A DNA stretch of 64,000 bases from Hypericum androsaemum (Eukaryota; Streptophyta; Magnoliopsida; Malpighiales; Hypericaceae): contig OZ023197.1 of the NCBI GenBank assembly GCA_963995505.1, forward strand, positions 14,940,475-15,004,474, written 5' to 3'. The notes under the pieces are model-generated. The model had not been told where the DNA came from, searched no databases, and saw nothing but the letters and a program-made list of their open reading frames with translations. Positions 1 through 10,827 of this stretch are shown piece after piece; positions within the stretch are counted from its first letter, which is position 1, and every line of letters starts with the position of its first letter. Position numbers and translations under genes: made by a program.

Positions 1-1241
1 GTACTCATAGTTGTTGCAGCACTCTATAACCTCGAGATACATCAGATGGATGTAAAAATAGCTTTCCTAAATGGAGAACTGGAAGAGGAGATATATATGA
101 AACAACCTGAAGGGTTTGTTGCCCTCGGACAAGAACATAAAATATGCAAGTTGGTCAAGAAACTGTACAGGCTGAAACAGACGCCAAAATAATGGCATGA
201 GAAATTTGGCTGAACAATGATGTCAAATGGCTTTAAGATCATTGAGTGTGATAAATGTGTATACATTAAAGGCACACCTGATGCTTACATAATTGTATGC
301 CTGTATGTAGACGACATGCTAATCATGGGAAGCAGTAATGATCTTATCGTGAAAACTAAGAACATGTTAAAGAACAACTTTGACATAAAAGATATGGGTA
401 TAGATGACGTTATACGAGGGATTAAAATCTCTAGGACGACTAAAGGAATTGTCTTGTCACAATCTCACTATGTTAAGAATGTACTCAAGAAATTCAAAGC
501 TTTTGACAAACCTCCAGCTGAGACTCTGGTAAACCTGAGTCTACACTTAGCTAACCCAGTATCTCAACTAAAATATACAAGGATCATTGTGAGCCTGATG
601 TACTTAACAAACTGTACATGCCCTGATATTACTTATTCAGTTAGTAAGCTTAGTAGATTCATAAGTAATCCAGGAATGGATCACTGGCTAGCTCTGAAAA
701 GGGTTCTAAAGTAACTAAAATATACTTTGAACCATGATATACTATATACGAGATATCCAGCTGTATTGGACGGATACACTGATGTGAATTGTATATCGAA
801 CACTAAAGACTCCAAATCTACTAGTGGTTACGTATTCACCATAGGTGGCGGAGCTGTGTCATAGAAATCCTCTAAATAAATGTGCATAGCTCTATCCACC
901 ATGGAGTCAGAGTTTATAGCACTAGACAAAGTTGGGAAGAAGCTGAATGGCTCAAAAACTTCCTAGAGGATATTCCTTGTTGGAACAAGCATGTACCTCC
1001 TGTATTGATACACTGTGATAGCATGTCAACAATAGGGAGAGCACAAAGTACAATGTACAACGGTAAGTCTCGACACATCCGTAGGAGACATAACACCGTT
1101 AGGCAATTTATCTCTGGTGGTATAATTACCATTGATTATGTGAAGTCTAAGGACAACATAGCTGATCCTTTGAAAAAAAAAATCAACAGAGATCAAATGT
1201 ATAACGCAGTAAGGAGAATGGGGTTAAAACTCACACAATGA
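1..1241 (+). pseudogene. copia reverse transcriptase / RNase H, broken
   Basis: The translation shows the copia RT block with the YVDD catalytic motif at 304-315. It goes on through the KLSRFISNP-type region into RNase H, with a CDS-x-S motif near 1014 and the KSKDNIADPL tail near 1144. Stops interrupt the frame at about 190, 210, 712, 861 and 876. A frameshift falls near 930, between the MESEFIALDK block and the EEAEWLKNFLEDIP block. It is the terminal part of a single pol polyprotein in an inactive element. Confidence 0.85.
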
Positions 1242-1786
1242 ACGCATTCATAGCGGTAACTCAACCATGATGAGTGGAGATCCCACGAATTTGGTTCAAT
1301 GATATAACTAAGTTATGGATGGCTAAGATGATCACTTGAAACCCTTTCCATTCTCAGAAGCTGCCCAAGTGTGAACCTGTAGAGGTATGGTAAGGTTAAG
1401 CGTCTACGCTTTTAATGATTCCTATACCAGAAAAATGTGGAGTATGGCAGGATACTCTTGATGGGAGATCACATATATAAGTGTGAAGTGAGGCCGCTTC
1501 AAATGAAAAAATACTTATGAATCTAAGATAAGGTCCATGGCCGAAACAGACACGACGTGAGAATCAAAGGATATTAGAGATATCATTGTGTAAATGATAT
1601 TGTCTTGGTTTATATAAAAAAGTTGACCAGTTCAAGACATCGCGTTCACTAAGCAGCAAGTAAATCCGATAATATCTTACTAGAGAAGGTTCAAAGCCGT
1701 AAGTTACCTATCTCAATGCAATGATATTTCGTCGGAACTTTTCTTAAAAGTGTCAGCATGCATTAATCATCATTCATGTGGGTGAT

Positions 1787-2717
1787 TGTTAGAATAAATA
1801 TCAAAATTAATGCATTTGGCCCAAAGTGGAAGGCCAAAGTGGTAGGCCCAAAAGTAAAAATAGAAAGTGCATTACCACATTGGAAATAACAAGAAAATTT
1901 TCCTAGTTTATAAGGAGATGCTCCTTGCTAGTTAGAAAATAAGTTGACCACTTAGAAAGCCAACTCAGACCATTGCGAGGATGGTGCGCAGCACCATCCG
2001 AGCACGAACACGAGCACGCGCTCATGCACATGCACGCGCACGTGGTGTGCGCATGGTACATTGGACGCAGGTCGCAATGGATAATTTATGGCGTACTTGT
2101 CACTTCGCACGTACGCATCATCGCGAGGAGCCTAAAATTTTGGCTGATTCTGGAAGACTCCAGAATACTCAGACCCGAAGAGGTGCGGAAGGGATGGCCT
2201 ATCCAGAGAATCCAGCAAAGGGGTGCCTACGAGTACCAAAGGGTCACGAGTAGGTTGGCCGAATCTGGTAGGCGAATGGGTGCCTCTGGCTGGCCAAAAA
2301 GGTGCCTGAAGGAGGCTGTCAGCCTGCTGGCCGAACAGATGCATCTCCTCGGAAGTGCCTCGTGCCCTTTCGGAGTGCCTGCCTCACTTCCAGTGCCTAT
2401 AAATAGGCCCCTCCTCCTCATTTGCATCTCATCCTAACTACAAGTGTATAAGTATTCATTAGCATTATAGTTTTCTCCTCTCTCTCTCTCTCTCTCAGTA
2501 AAAGTTTCGAGTATCCGACGGTTTGTCCGAAGTTTCGAGGGTCGTTGTGCTACGAACTTGAAGTCCAAAAGTTATTGTATCCTGGGAACGATTGCCGTAG
2601 TCTGTGAGTACTTAATACGGGGCAATCTCATTTTACGGAGAAAGAGTCTAACTCTTACCTCGACTTACAAGATCATAATCAAGTACACCACCTCTGACAA
2701 ACATCACTTCTCACAAT
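1787..2717 (+). repeat. 3' LTR of the left copia element
   Basis: The LTR begins with TGTTAGAATAAAT at 1787. A promoter-like TATAAATAG lies at 2398-2406, followed by a CT-rich leader with a (TC)n run at about 2476-2497. This is what the U3-R-U5 layout of a copia LTR predicts. Open frames inside it (about 1973-2437) have repetitive His/Ala-rich translations and no family similarity, so they are not called as genes. The 3' boundary is a guess. Confidence 0.6.
2398..2406 (+). promoter_or_regulatory. TATA box of the left copia LTR
   Basis: TATAAATAG sits about 610 bp into the LTR, where U3 should hold the core promoter of the element. Confidence 0.5.
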
Positions 2718-3564
2718 TTTTTCCATAGATACAAAAAATTATCTCATCAGTTACTTCACGCTCAAACGATAGGGCAAGAAAAGGTCGGGCTGGCACTTGC
2801 ATCGAAGTATCCGAGGTGATATCAGGTTGATACTTTGCTATCACTTCTGTTAATTTTTCTAAAATATATTTTGAGAAGAGATATCTTAATCTAATTCCTA
2901 AGTTTTGAATGATTACTCTTAAATTTTTACCTTTTAACTCGTATGGTATTTCGAATGTGATACATATGTTTGTACATAGTTATCATAATTTACATCGATA
3001 ACTATCATCGAACACGTAAATCAACTATAGCATAGAGCGTATATAGACTATAATCTGAAAGACGAGCAAGAGAGACAAGTTATATGGGCAGGGAAATACA
3101 AGTATGTAAGGAGAGTATTGTTTGGTTGTAATGATTAAAAGGGCACACATGTGAGTAAAGGTGGGTACGTGATTTGTCTGCGAGGGAAAGGAGACGACAA
3201 TGTTAAACAGGCAAAAAAACTTAGCATATGATCCTTCTCTGATTGATATACCCCTGTTTATATATATTTACAATCTCGTGACTTGTTGCAGTACTTTTGG
3301 ATCCTATCACAACTTCTCCCGCTTTCTCTTTAGTGATTTTGATTCAGCCCGAGGTGATCAATTAATCCTCCCAATGATTTTTTAGTTTAGCTAGAATAAC
3401 AATCAAGGTTAATTTATATTACGAGGCACCTTTTCTATATTTTGTTCATTATTTTTTATACTAATGAGAACCTTTACTTATAAAAAAAATGTTACCAGGA
3501 ACTAGATGGGAGGACATCATATGCTTTATATCCAATCTTGGTCTATCCATGTATCTAGACTATA
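2718..3564. other. Intergenic, AT-rich, no gene seen
   Basis: Only short frames without family similarity occur here. The stretch separates the left copia element from the next LTR. Confidence 0.6.
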
Positions 3565-3885
3565 TGTTGTTATGTTTGGATACGCATCGGAATTATTTTT
3601 GTTCTAACACAAGAAAACAAAAACGTGAAATGAACACAAGAGAATTTATGTGGTTCGGCAAATTATCTGCGTCCACGGAAGAGAGGACTTGATGAGTTGC
3701 CCAAGTTCACCTCAAACTAGCAATAGCAATAGGCTAGAGCCATCCTATTTCTTTATAGGCTAACCTATAATACAACCATGGAGTTTTCCTAATTCACTTA
3801 AGAGTCTAAAATAGAATCTAACTCGGAGTCCAAAATAAAATCTTTGACAAATATAAAATCCTAGATTTTGAGCCATTTTTCAACA
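3565..3885 (-). repeat. copia-type LTR, minus strand
   Basis: Read on the minus strand, the repeat starts with TGTTG at 3885 and ends with CAACA at 3565, a perfect 5-bp terminal inverted repeat. Immediately outside its minus-strand 5' end is a purine-rich tract (GCGAAAGTGAAGAT, 3886-3899), which resembles the polypurine tract that precedes a copia 3' LTR. A GGTTCGGCAAA-type stretch near 3652-3662 matches the conserved R/U5 area of many copia LTRs. It is therefore the 3' LTR of a minus-strand element whose internal region lies to the right. Confidence 0.65.
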
Positions 3886-4410
3886 ATCTTCACTTTCGCA
3901 AGAAATAACCCCTTAGAAGAATCACAAAGTTCTATTTGAAATCAACCGATTCTACCTTGAACCTTAGTCATTCCATCCACATCAAAAAACCATCATCCTC
4001 TCTCTTCATCCTTGTGCAATTACTTAGAGACATCTCCCAAACTAAAGTATCTCCCAAGCTAGTCCAATGTATTAGCACCTCCAATCTCCATGGATCTCCA
4101 ACACTCGAGTTCTCATGCAAAAGTAACACACGACCAATAGACATCTCTCTATTTTCTTGGTCATCCATATACTTTGCAACCTCGAAACCCCTTTTTGTTG
4201 GACCTTGTTCTCGTTGTCCCAAACCAATGTTATAAGCCATAGCTTATATTAGACAACTCTTTATACTGCCTAAAAGAATCCTTGACATGTTTCAAATTTC
4301 ACTGTTCATCCTCGAGTGAGATCAAATCTAATTTGTCCTTGGTGCAATTCACGTTTCTGCATTCCCGATGCCAAACTTACCGAACACTTTTATTTTGCAC
4401 GTGACTTCAG

Positions 4411-4590
4411 ACAACCATAGCTTCGTGCTAACCATGTCTCTACGAGACAACCATAGTTTTATGCTAATTATGCTTCTGCGAGGCAACCATAGCTTCTTGC
4501 TAACCATGCCTCTATGAGCAACCGTAGCTTCTTGCAACCTATGCCACTGTGAGACAACTGTAACTCATTACAAACCATGCCTATACGAAT
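4411..4590. repeat. 36-bp tandem repeat, five copies
   Basis: Units begin at 4411, 4447, 4483, 4518 and 4554, so the period is 36, 36, 35 and 36. Each carries the core CAACCATAGCTT followed by a CTAACCATG-like block. Copies differ by several bases, so the array is old. There are no spacers, so this is a satellite-like array inside the decayed retroelement. Confidence 0.85.
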
Positions 4591-4723
4591 ACCCATTCTA
4601 ATAACCCTCTTTGCTACACTCAAATCATTCATGTCAAGACCTTACTTCCTCATATGATCTAACCTCATATGCCTTAATCTTTTGCCAACTCCTTGAGACC
4701 CATTGATGTGATTCTACCTACAA

Positions 4724-4819
4724 CATGGTTTTTCACCAACCCATTGGTGTTCCTTTACACCCTTCATTCAACATGATTTTCTACCAATCCGTAAGTGTTC
4801 CTTTACACCTTTCATCCCT
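4724..4819. repeat. 48-bp tandem duplication
   Basis: Two units start at 4724 and 4772, each with an ACATG start and a GTGTTCCTTTACACC-type core. They differ at several positions. Confidence 0.75.
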
Positions 4820-4830
4820 ACTATAGCTTC

Positions 4831-5099
4831 TGTTAGGGTTTGTCTCAAATTCTAGACAAATTAGTACTCTATTCCTAATTAGAGTAGGGTTATAATCTCC
4901 TATATATATTGGCCTATGCCTACGTCTTTTGTGTAGTAGTCGAGAGTTGTAAGGTAGAGAGAACCCTCACGGAGGCCTTGTAACTGATTGGACTCGCATA
5001 GTGGATGACTCTCCTTTGCCCGTGGTTTTCCCCCCGTCTAAGGTTTCCATGTAATTCTCGTGTGTCTCGTATTTCTCGTTTCGATCTTATTTTTCAACA
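4831..5099 (+). repeat. 5' LTR of the complete copia element
   Basis: It starts TGTTAGGGTTTG and ends CAACA. A TATATATATT promoter-like run lies at 4901-4910. It pairs with the 3' LTR at 9902-10171. Confidence 0.95.
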
Positions 5100-5101
5100 A
5101 T

Positions 5102-5114
5102 TGGTATCAGAGCC
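5102..5114 (+). promoter_or_regulatory. Primer-binding site (initiator tRNA-Met)
   Basis: TGGTATCAGAGCC lies two bases after the 5' LTR. It is the standard copia primer site complementary to the 3' end of plant initiator tRNA-Met. Confidence 0.92.
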
Positions 5115-5814
5115 AGATTGAGATTCGAGTATTTGAGATAAAAAAATTGAGAGTGAAGAGGCAGAGACGTGAAGAAGGAGAAGAGAAAAAATTGGGGGAA
5201 GAAGGGTTTTGGAGAAGAAAATCCAATTAACTCTCCTTGGAGCCGCCGCCAGCAGAGCCGACCGCCACCCTTGAGTCCAGCCCGCCACCGAGTCCCGTCT
5301 GCTGCTGCCCGGCATCATCCCACCGTCGAGGAGAGAGAGAGCTCGGCGGAAGAAAAAGAGATCCATCCACCGAGGAGAGAAGAGATCCGACCGCCGCCTG
5401 TATCTCCATCGCCTGCCCCGAAGAGAAGCTCGCCACCCCGAAGAGAAGCTCGTCCGCAGCCGCCAGCTACTGTCTGTGAGGAAGAAGAAGAAATGGCAGA
5501 AGGAGAAAATCGGGGAGAGAGAGAGAAGGAGTTTTCGGGAGAGATCGAGACCCGCGGTGACCGTCCCAACCATCCCCGTGCTCTGCTGATCGAGTCTGAG
5601 TCGTCCTCCAGCTACTCGCCATCCAGCCATGGTGGTCCCACTGACAGCCACGTTCTTTGGGGTTTTTTTGGGTTGAAAAACCCTATTTCCGAGTTGACTT
5701 GGTCAACAGTTTGACTGGTCAACAGTTTGACTGATTGACTAAAAGTCAACTGTTTTGGCTGATTTTGGTTTTCTAACCTATTTTGGGCAGATTTCTTGGT
5801 TCGAGTTATTTCAT
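5115..5814 (+). other. Untranslated leader of the copia element
   Basis: This 700-bp stretch lies between the primer site and gag and is rich in GAGA and CCG. It has a small duplication of a CCCCGAAGAGAAGCTCG unit at about 5416-5454 and a repeated GGTCAACAGTTTGACT at about 5701-5731. Open frames on both strands have low-complexity translations and look like chance. Confidence 0.6.
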
Positions 5815-6740
5815 GATGACTTCGATGAAGTACAAGATTCCTCAGTTGACGAGGAAAACTAATTTTTCCTTGTGGCAGGTGAAGATGCGTGCTATTCTGA
5901 TACATTTAGAGCTGGATGAGACTCTACTTGATGAGAAGTCGATGCCTTTGAGTTGGGATGCTGCGATGAAGGCATCAAAGAATCGTAAGGCTGTGAGTCA
6001 GATCCGGTTGCATCTGTCAGATGATATTTTGCAGGTCGTGTTGAAGGAGACAACAGCTTCCTCATTATGGACAAAGCTTGAAAAGGTTTGGATGCCCAAG
6101 AGTTTGACCAACAAACTGTGGTTGAAGCAACAACTATTTTCTATCCGAATGCAAGAAGATAAGTCTGCTCACGACCACCTTAATGAATTTAAGAATATAG
6201 TGGCTGATCTTAGAACTCTGGATGTGAAGTATGATGATGAAGATCTTGCTTTATTGTTATTGTGCTCGTGCCTGCTTCTTATCAGCAATTCAGAGATACT
6301 CTGTTGTTCAGCCATGCTACTCTGAGTTGGGATGATGTTCATGATTCGCTCTTGGAGAAAGAGAGAATTGATAAGCACACTGTGAGTTCCTCTGAAAATA
6401 GCCAAGAGACTGGCTTGGTCGTGAGAGGGAGGTCTGAGGAGAGGAATGCTAAGTCTGGTTCGAGGAAGAAGAGCAGAAGCAAATCAAGGTCAATGCACAA
6501 GGATAAGACTTGTTTCAACTGTCATAAGGTTGGGCATATTAAATGGTTCTGTCCAGAGTTGAAGAACAAGAAGAAGGGCAAAAAGTCCAGTGCTCTGAAA
6601 GGAGAAAGTTCTGATAGCGGCAGTGCTAGTGTTGCCACCACCACTCAGAAAGAAGAATCTGATGGAGACCTTTTGTCTGTAATTAATGGGAAGTCTAAAA
6701 TTGATGCTGCTTGGGTCCTTGATTCTGTTGTACATTTCAT
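5815..6740 (+). pseudogene. copia gag (nucleocapsid), frameshifted
   Basis: The frame starting at 5815 gives the copia gag domain (MKYKIPQLTRKTNFSLW...). It is displaced by a frameshift near 6258 and continues in another frame. A CCHC zinc knuckle (C-x2-C-x4-H-x4-C) is encoded at 6511-6552 and would bind the genomic RNA. A second frameshift near 6735 falls at the protease active site. There the expected Asp-Ser-Gly reads Asp-Ser-Val before the frame is lost. Confidence 0.88.
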
Positions 6741-9700
6741 ATGTGTCCCATCCGGGACTGGTTTTCAACATATGAACGTGCGGAGGGTAATGTTCTCATG
6801 AAAAATAATTTTGTCTGCAAGGTTATTGGTATTGGCACAGTGAAGATCAAGATGCATGATGGTGTCATTCTAACCTTGACGAATGTGAGGCATATCCCTG
6901 ATTTGAAGCAGAATTTGATTTTGCTGAGAACTCTTGATACATTGGGGTACAAGTATACCGGAGAAGGTGGAGTTCTTCGTGTGAGTAAGAACTCATTAGT
7001 GCATATGAAGGCCAAAGAGGAGGTTAGAAATCTGTACGTTTTGCAGGGTTCTACAGTTATAGGGACTGCTGCTGCTGCATCTGGCTCGTTGACAGATTCT
7101 GAGAATACCTCATTATGGCATATGCGACTTGGTCACATGAGTGAGAAAGGCATGACCGAGCTGAATAGAAGAGGATTATTGTGTGGACAGGGCATTGGGA
7201 AACTGGAATTTTGTGAGCACTGTGTGTTTGGCAAGCAGAAGAAAGTCAGTTTTCAGAAAGGTGTGCACACTACAAAGGGAAAACTTGACTATGTTCATTC
7301 TAATCTTTGGGGACCATCTCAAGTTGCAACAAAGAATGGTTCCAAGTATATGCTGACTATTATTGATGATTATTCGAAAAAGGTGTGGGCGTTCTTTTTG
7401 AAGAGTAAGGATCATGTCTTTGTCACTTTCAAGCAGTGGAAGACTATGATTGAGAAGTAGACTGGGAGAGATGTCAAGCATCTCCGCACAGACAATGGAT
7501 TAGAGTTTTGCTATAGTTGGTTTGATGAGTTCTACAAGAATGAGGGTATTGTTAGGCATAAGACAATCCCTGGTACACCTCAACAGAATAGAGTCGCTGA
7601 AAGAATGAACAGAACTTTGTTGGAAAAAGTTCATTGTATGCTGTCAAATGCTGGTTTGCCTAAGTCATTTTGGGCTGAAACTGCTTCCACTGCCTGTCAC
7701 CTTGTCAATTGTTCACCTCATGTATCACTTGATGGCAAGGTACCTGAAGAATTGTGGTATGAAAATCCTCCTAATTATGCTATTTTGAAGATATTTAGGT
7801 GTCATGCCTATGCTCATGTGAATAATGGCAAGTTAGAGCCAAGATCTGTGAAATGTATCTTCCTTAGCTATGCTTCTGGAGTGAAGAGATACAAGTTGTG
7901 GTATCACGAGCTGTCTAAGGTCTTGTTGAGTAGGAATATTATTTTTAAAGAGACAGACATGCTGAGTAAGAAGGAGGATGTTTCTTCACCTAGTGTTTCG
8001 AGTGCTCCAAGTGTGGACTTGCAAAATTCAAAAGTGCAGGAGGAGTTTGATGCTGATCCAGAAGCGAGTTCCTTTCGTGATGTTGATTGCTATGGTCCTA
8101 CTTATGGTGGGTTGTCTGATGAAGCTGAGAATGTTGGCATAGTTGAGAGGGAGCCAGCGTATTCTATTGCTAGAGACATGCCCAGAAGAATTATTAGGCC
8201 TCCACAGAAATTGGGTGAGGCTGATATTGTTACTTTTACCCTGAATGTGGCAGAAGAAGTTGATAGCTGTAAAGAACCATCTAGTTATTCAGATGCTGTG
8301 AAGTCGAAAGACTTTGCTAGATGGTTGGTTGCTATGGAGGAAGAGATGGAATCTCTTCACAAGAACAAGAGTTGGGAGATTACTAAGCTGCCTAAGGATA
8401 AGAAGTTTGTCAGTTGCAAGTGGGTATTCAAGAAGAAGGATGGTATACCTGGAGTTGAAGAGCCTAGATACAAGGCTAGGCTAGTGGCTAGAGGATATAG
8501 TCAGATTCCTGGTGTGGACTTTATGAGGTGCTTTCACCAGTTGTGAAGCATATCCGATTCATTCTCTTCTTGGTATTGTTGCTATGCAGGATTTGGAGCT
8601 TGAACAGCTTGATGTGAAGACAGCTTTCTTGAATGGAGAGCTTGAAGAGCAGATTTATATGGCACAGCCTGAGAATTTTCATGTTGAAGGCAAAGAAGAC
8701 CATGTGTGCTTGTTGAAGAAGTCTATGTATGGCCTTAAGCAGTCTTCGAGGCAGTGGTATAAAAGGTTTGACTCCTTTATAATTTCTCATGGTTATGAGA
8801 GGAGCAAGTGTGATAGTTGTGTTTACCTGAAAAGGCTACGCAACGGTTCCCAAGTGTATTTGCTCCTGTATGTGGATGACATGTTAATTGCTGCCAGAGA
8901 GGTGAGGAAGCTCAAAGCTCTGTTGAGTAGCGAGTTTGAGATGAAAGATTTAGGTCCTGCTAAGAACATTCTTGGCATGGAGATTGCCAGAGATAGAGGA
9001 GCAAGAAAATTATTTCTGAGCCAGGAGAGTTACATTAAAAAGGTACTTGATAGGTTTGATGTGACTGGTAATCTTGTGAGTACTCCTCTTGGTACACATT
9101 TTCAGCTTTCGTCTGCCTTATCTCCATAGTCAGCTGCTGAGGTCGATTACATGTCTGGTGTTCCATACTCCAATGTTGTTGGTTCTCTGATGTATGCTAT
9201 GGTTTGCACACGCCCGGATTTGGCCTATGCTGTGAGTGTCGTTAGCAGGTTTATGATAAATCCTGGAGAAGGTCATTGGAGAGTAGTGGAGTAGATTATG
9301 AGATACTTGAAGGGTACCAAGGGCGTGTGTCTACAGTTTGGATGCACCAGTTATAGAGTTATTGGTTTCATTGATTCAGATTATGCTGGAGATCTTGATA
9401 AGTTCAGGTCCTTGTCTGGATATGTCTTCACTCTTGGAGGATATGCTATCAGTTGGAGAGCTTGTCTACAGGCCACAGTGGCGTTGTTTACCACTGAGGC
9501 GGAGTACATGGCTATAACTGAAGGTGTGAAGGAGGCTATCTGGTTGAAAGATTTCTTTAGTAAAATCTGTGAGAAGCTGCAGATCAGTACAGTGTACTGT
9601 GATAGTCAAAGTGCTATCTATCTCACGAGGGATGCTATGTATCATGAGAGGACAAAGCACATTAATGTGAGATACCACTTCATTCGAGAGCATGTTGCTC

Positions 9701-9819
9701 AAGATGACATTGTTGTGAGCAAGGTGGGTACAAAGGACAACCCTGCAGACATGTTGACGAAGCCGCTTTCTGGTACTAAGTTTGAGCATTGCTTGAACTT
9801 GGTAGGTGTTCATGCTTGA
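6741..9819 (+). pseudogene. copia pol: protease end, integrase, RT, RNase H (broken)
   Basis: The frame 6741-8521 holds the rest of protease, the integrase HHCC zinc region (near 7120-7215) and the integrase core. One stop is at 7458-7460. The first core acidic residue of the HSDLWGP-type motif is Asn (codon 7302-7304), which would itself disable catalysis. At least two frameshifts lie in 8521-8575. RT then runs in another frame with YVDD at 8869-8880. Stops at 9127 and 9292 interrupt it before an otherwise good RNase H with the [10 protein letters not shown] tail, ending at 9819. Confidence 0.92.
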
Positions 9820-9889
9820 TACTGATTGCCCTTAGGGCCTGGTGGTGAAGGTGGAGCAGCGTTGATGTTGGAGTCATAGAATTTGGTCC

Positions 9890-9899
9890 AAGGTGGAGA
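9890..9899 (+). promoter_or_regulatory. Polypurine tract
   Basis: AAGGTGGAGA lies two bases before the 3' LTR. This is the usual position and form of the plus-strand primer in copia elements. Confidence 0.85.
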
Positions 9900-9901
9900 T
9901 T

Positions 9902-10171
9902 TGTTAGGGTTTGTCTCAAATTCTAGACAAATTAGTACTTTATTCCTAATTAGAGTAGGGTTATAATCTCCTATATATATTGGCCTATGCCTAGGTCTTT
10001 TGTGTAGTAGTCGAGAGTTGTGAGGTAGAGAGAACCTTCACGGAGGCCTTGTAACTGATTGGACTCGCATAGTAGACGACTCTCCTTTGCCCGTAGTTTT
10101 CTCCCCGTCTTGGGATTTTCACGTAATTCTCGTGTGTCTCGTATTTCTCGTTTCGATCTTATTTATCAACA
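9902..10171 (+). repeat. 3' LTR of the complete copia element
   Basis: It starts TGTTAGGG and ends CAACA, and matches the 5' LTR with about a dozen substitutions plus one 1-bp length change near its 3' end. It is followed directly by the GCTTC target duplication. Confidence 0.95.
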
Positions 10172-10791
10172 GCTTCCTTCTCAACTTTCTTTGGCCCACA
10201 TTTATACATATTGAGCCATTCTTCAACGTATGTTGTTTTGATGCTCTGCAATCCTCTTGTGTTGATTTTTATTTGGATGATCTGAAGAGTGTTTTATGAG
10301 GACGAATTTAAATTATTGTTATATTTCATCCCAAGATATATCAAATATTATGTGATTTTGACAAACAAAAAAAAGAGAGCCAAATAACCAAGAACAAAAG
10401 GGGTGTGTGTGAGGAACGAAACTAATCAAGAACATTCCCCTCTTTGTTGATAATAAAATTAGTTTTTTTGGCACGTACCGTAATGAAATGATAAATTCAG
10501 TTGGGTAGAATCTTTAAAACGTGACAAAATTCTCTCCACAAATATTTAATAATGTTGCGTTTCCAAAAACACAAACTGATTAAATTAGAACAATCGATTG
10601 ATTTAAGTACTTATTTTACCATTAGTATCATTAACAATATAACCCGAATCCTGGGATGGTTAAGGTAATTACGGCACGTGTGACGGGGAGGGGGAGAGAG
10701 GACAAAGAATGACGGCTGGTAAGAGAGGGAAGGAGAAGCCCCGTGAGGAGTGTTTGGAGGCATCCAAAAGGATCACCATTTGTATTTGTTG

Positions 10792-10827
<36 letters not shown>

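Larger units (their letters stand above)
1..2717 (+). mobile_element. Decayed Ty1-copia retrotransposon, 3' part (runs off left edge)
   Basis: The window opens inside a copia reverse transcriptase. It is followed by RNase H, about 550 bp of non-coding DNA, and a 3' LTR that starts at 1787 with TGTTAGA just after a GTGGGTGAT purine-rich stretch. The element reads on the plus strand. Its 5' LTR, gag, protease and integrase lie outside the window. The right end is uncertain (about 2705-2750) because no second LTR is present for comparison. Several stop codons and a frameshift show that it is dead. Confidence 0.75.
3886..4830 (-). mobile_element. Internal remnant of minus-strand copia element
   Basis: This stretch lies upstream (minus strand) of the LTR at 3565-3885. 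It has no recognisable gag or pol. It carries a five-copy 36-bp tandem array and a two-copy 48-bp duplication. The younger copia element at 4831-10171 is inserted into it, and the sequence resumes at 10172. Confidence 0.45.
4831..10171 (+). mobile_element. Complete Ty1-copia retrotransposon, coding-dead
   Basis: This 5341-bp element has two LTRs (4831-5099 and 9902-10171), a primer-binding site for initiator tRNA-Met, gag with a zinc knuckle, protease, integrase, reverse transcriptase, RNase H and a polypurine tract. It is flanked by a perfect 5-bp duplication, GCTTC, at 4826-4830 and 10172-10176. The LTRs differ by roughly a dozen changes by eye (about 4-5%), so the insertion is not recent. 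Several frameshifts and three in-frame stops break the polyprotein, so it cannot move by itself. The order integrase before RT places it in Ty1-copia. Confidence 0.95.

Noticed and set aside
1973..2437. Open frame of 154 codons in the left copia LTR
   Set aside because: His/Ala-rich low-complexity translation that spans the LTR promoter, with no family similarity.
4411..4590. CRISPR-like array
   Set aside because: The 36-bp units abut without unique spacers, copies are diverged, and the host is a plant nuclear genome.
5094..5714. Overlapping long frames on both strands in the copia leader
   Set aside because: Ser/Pro/Arg low-complexity products of a purine-rich, CCG-rich leader; the structural leader explains the region.
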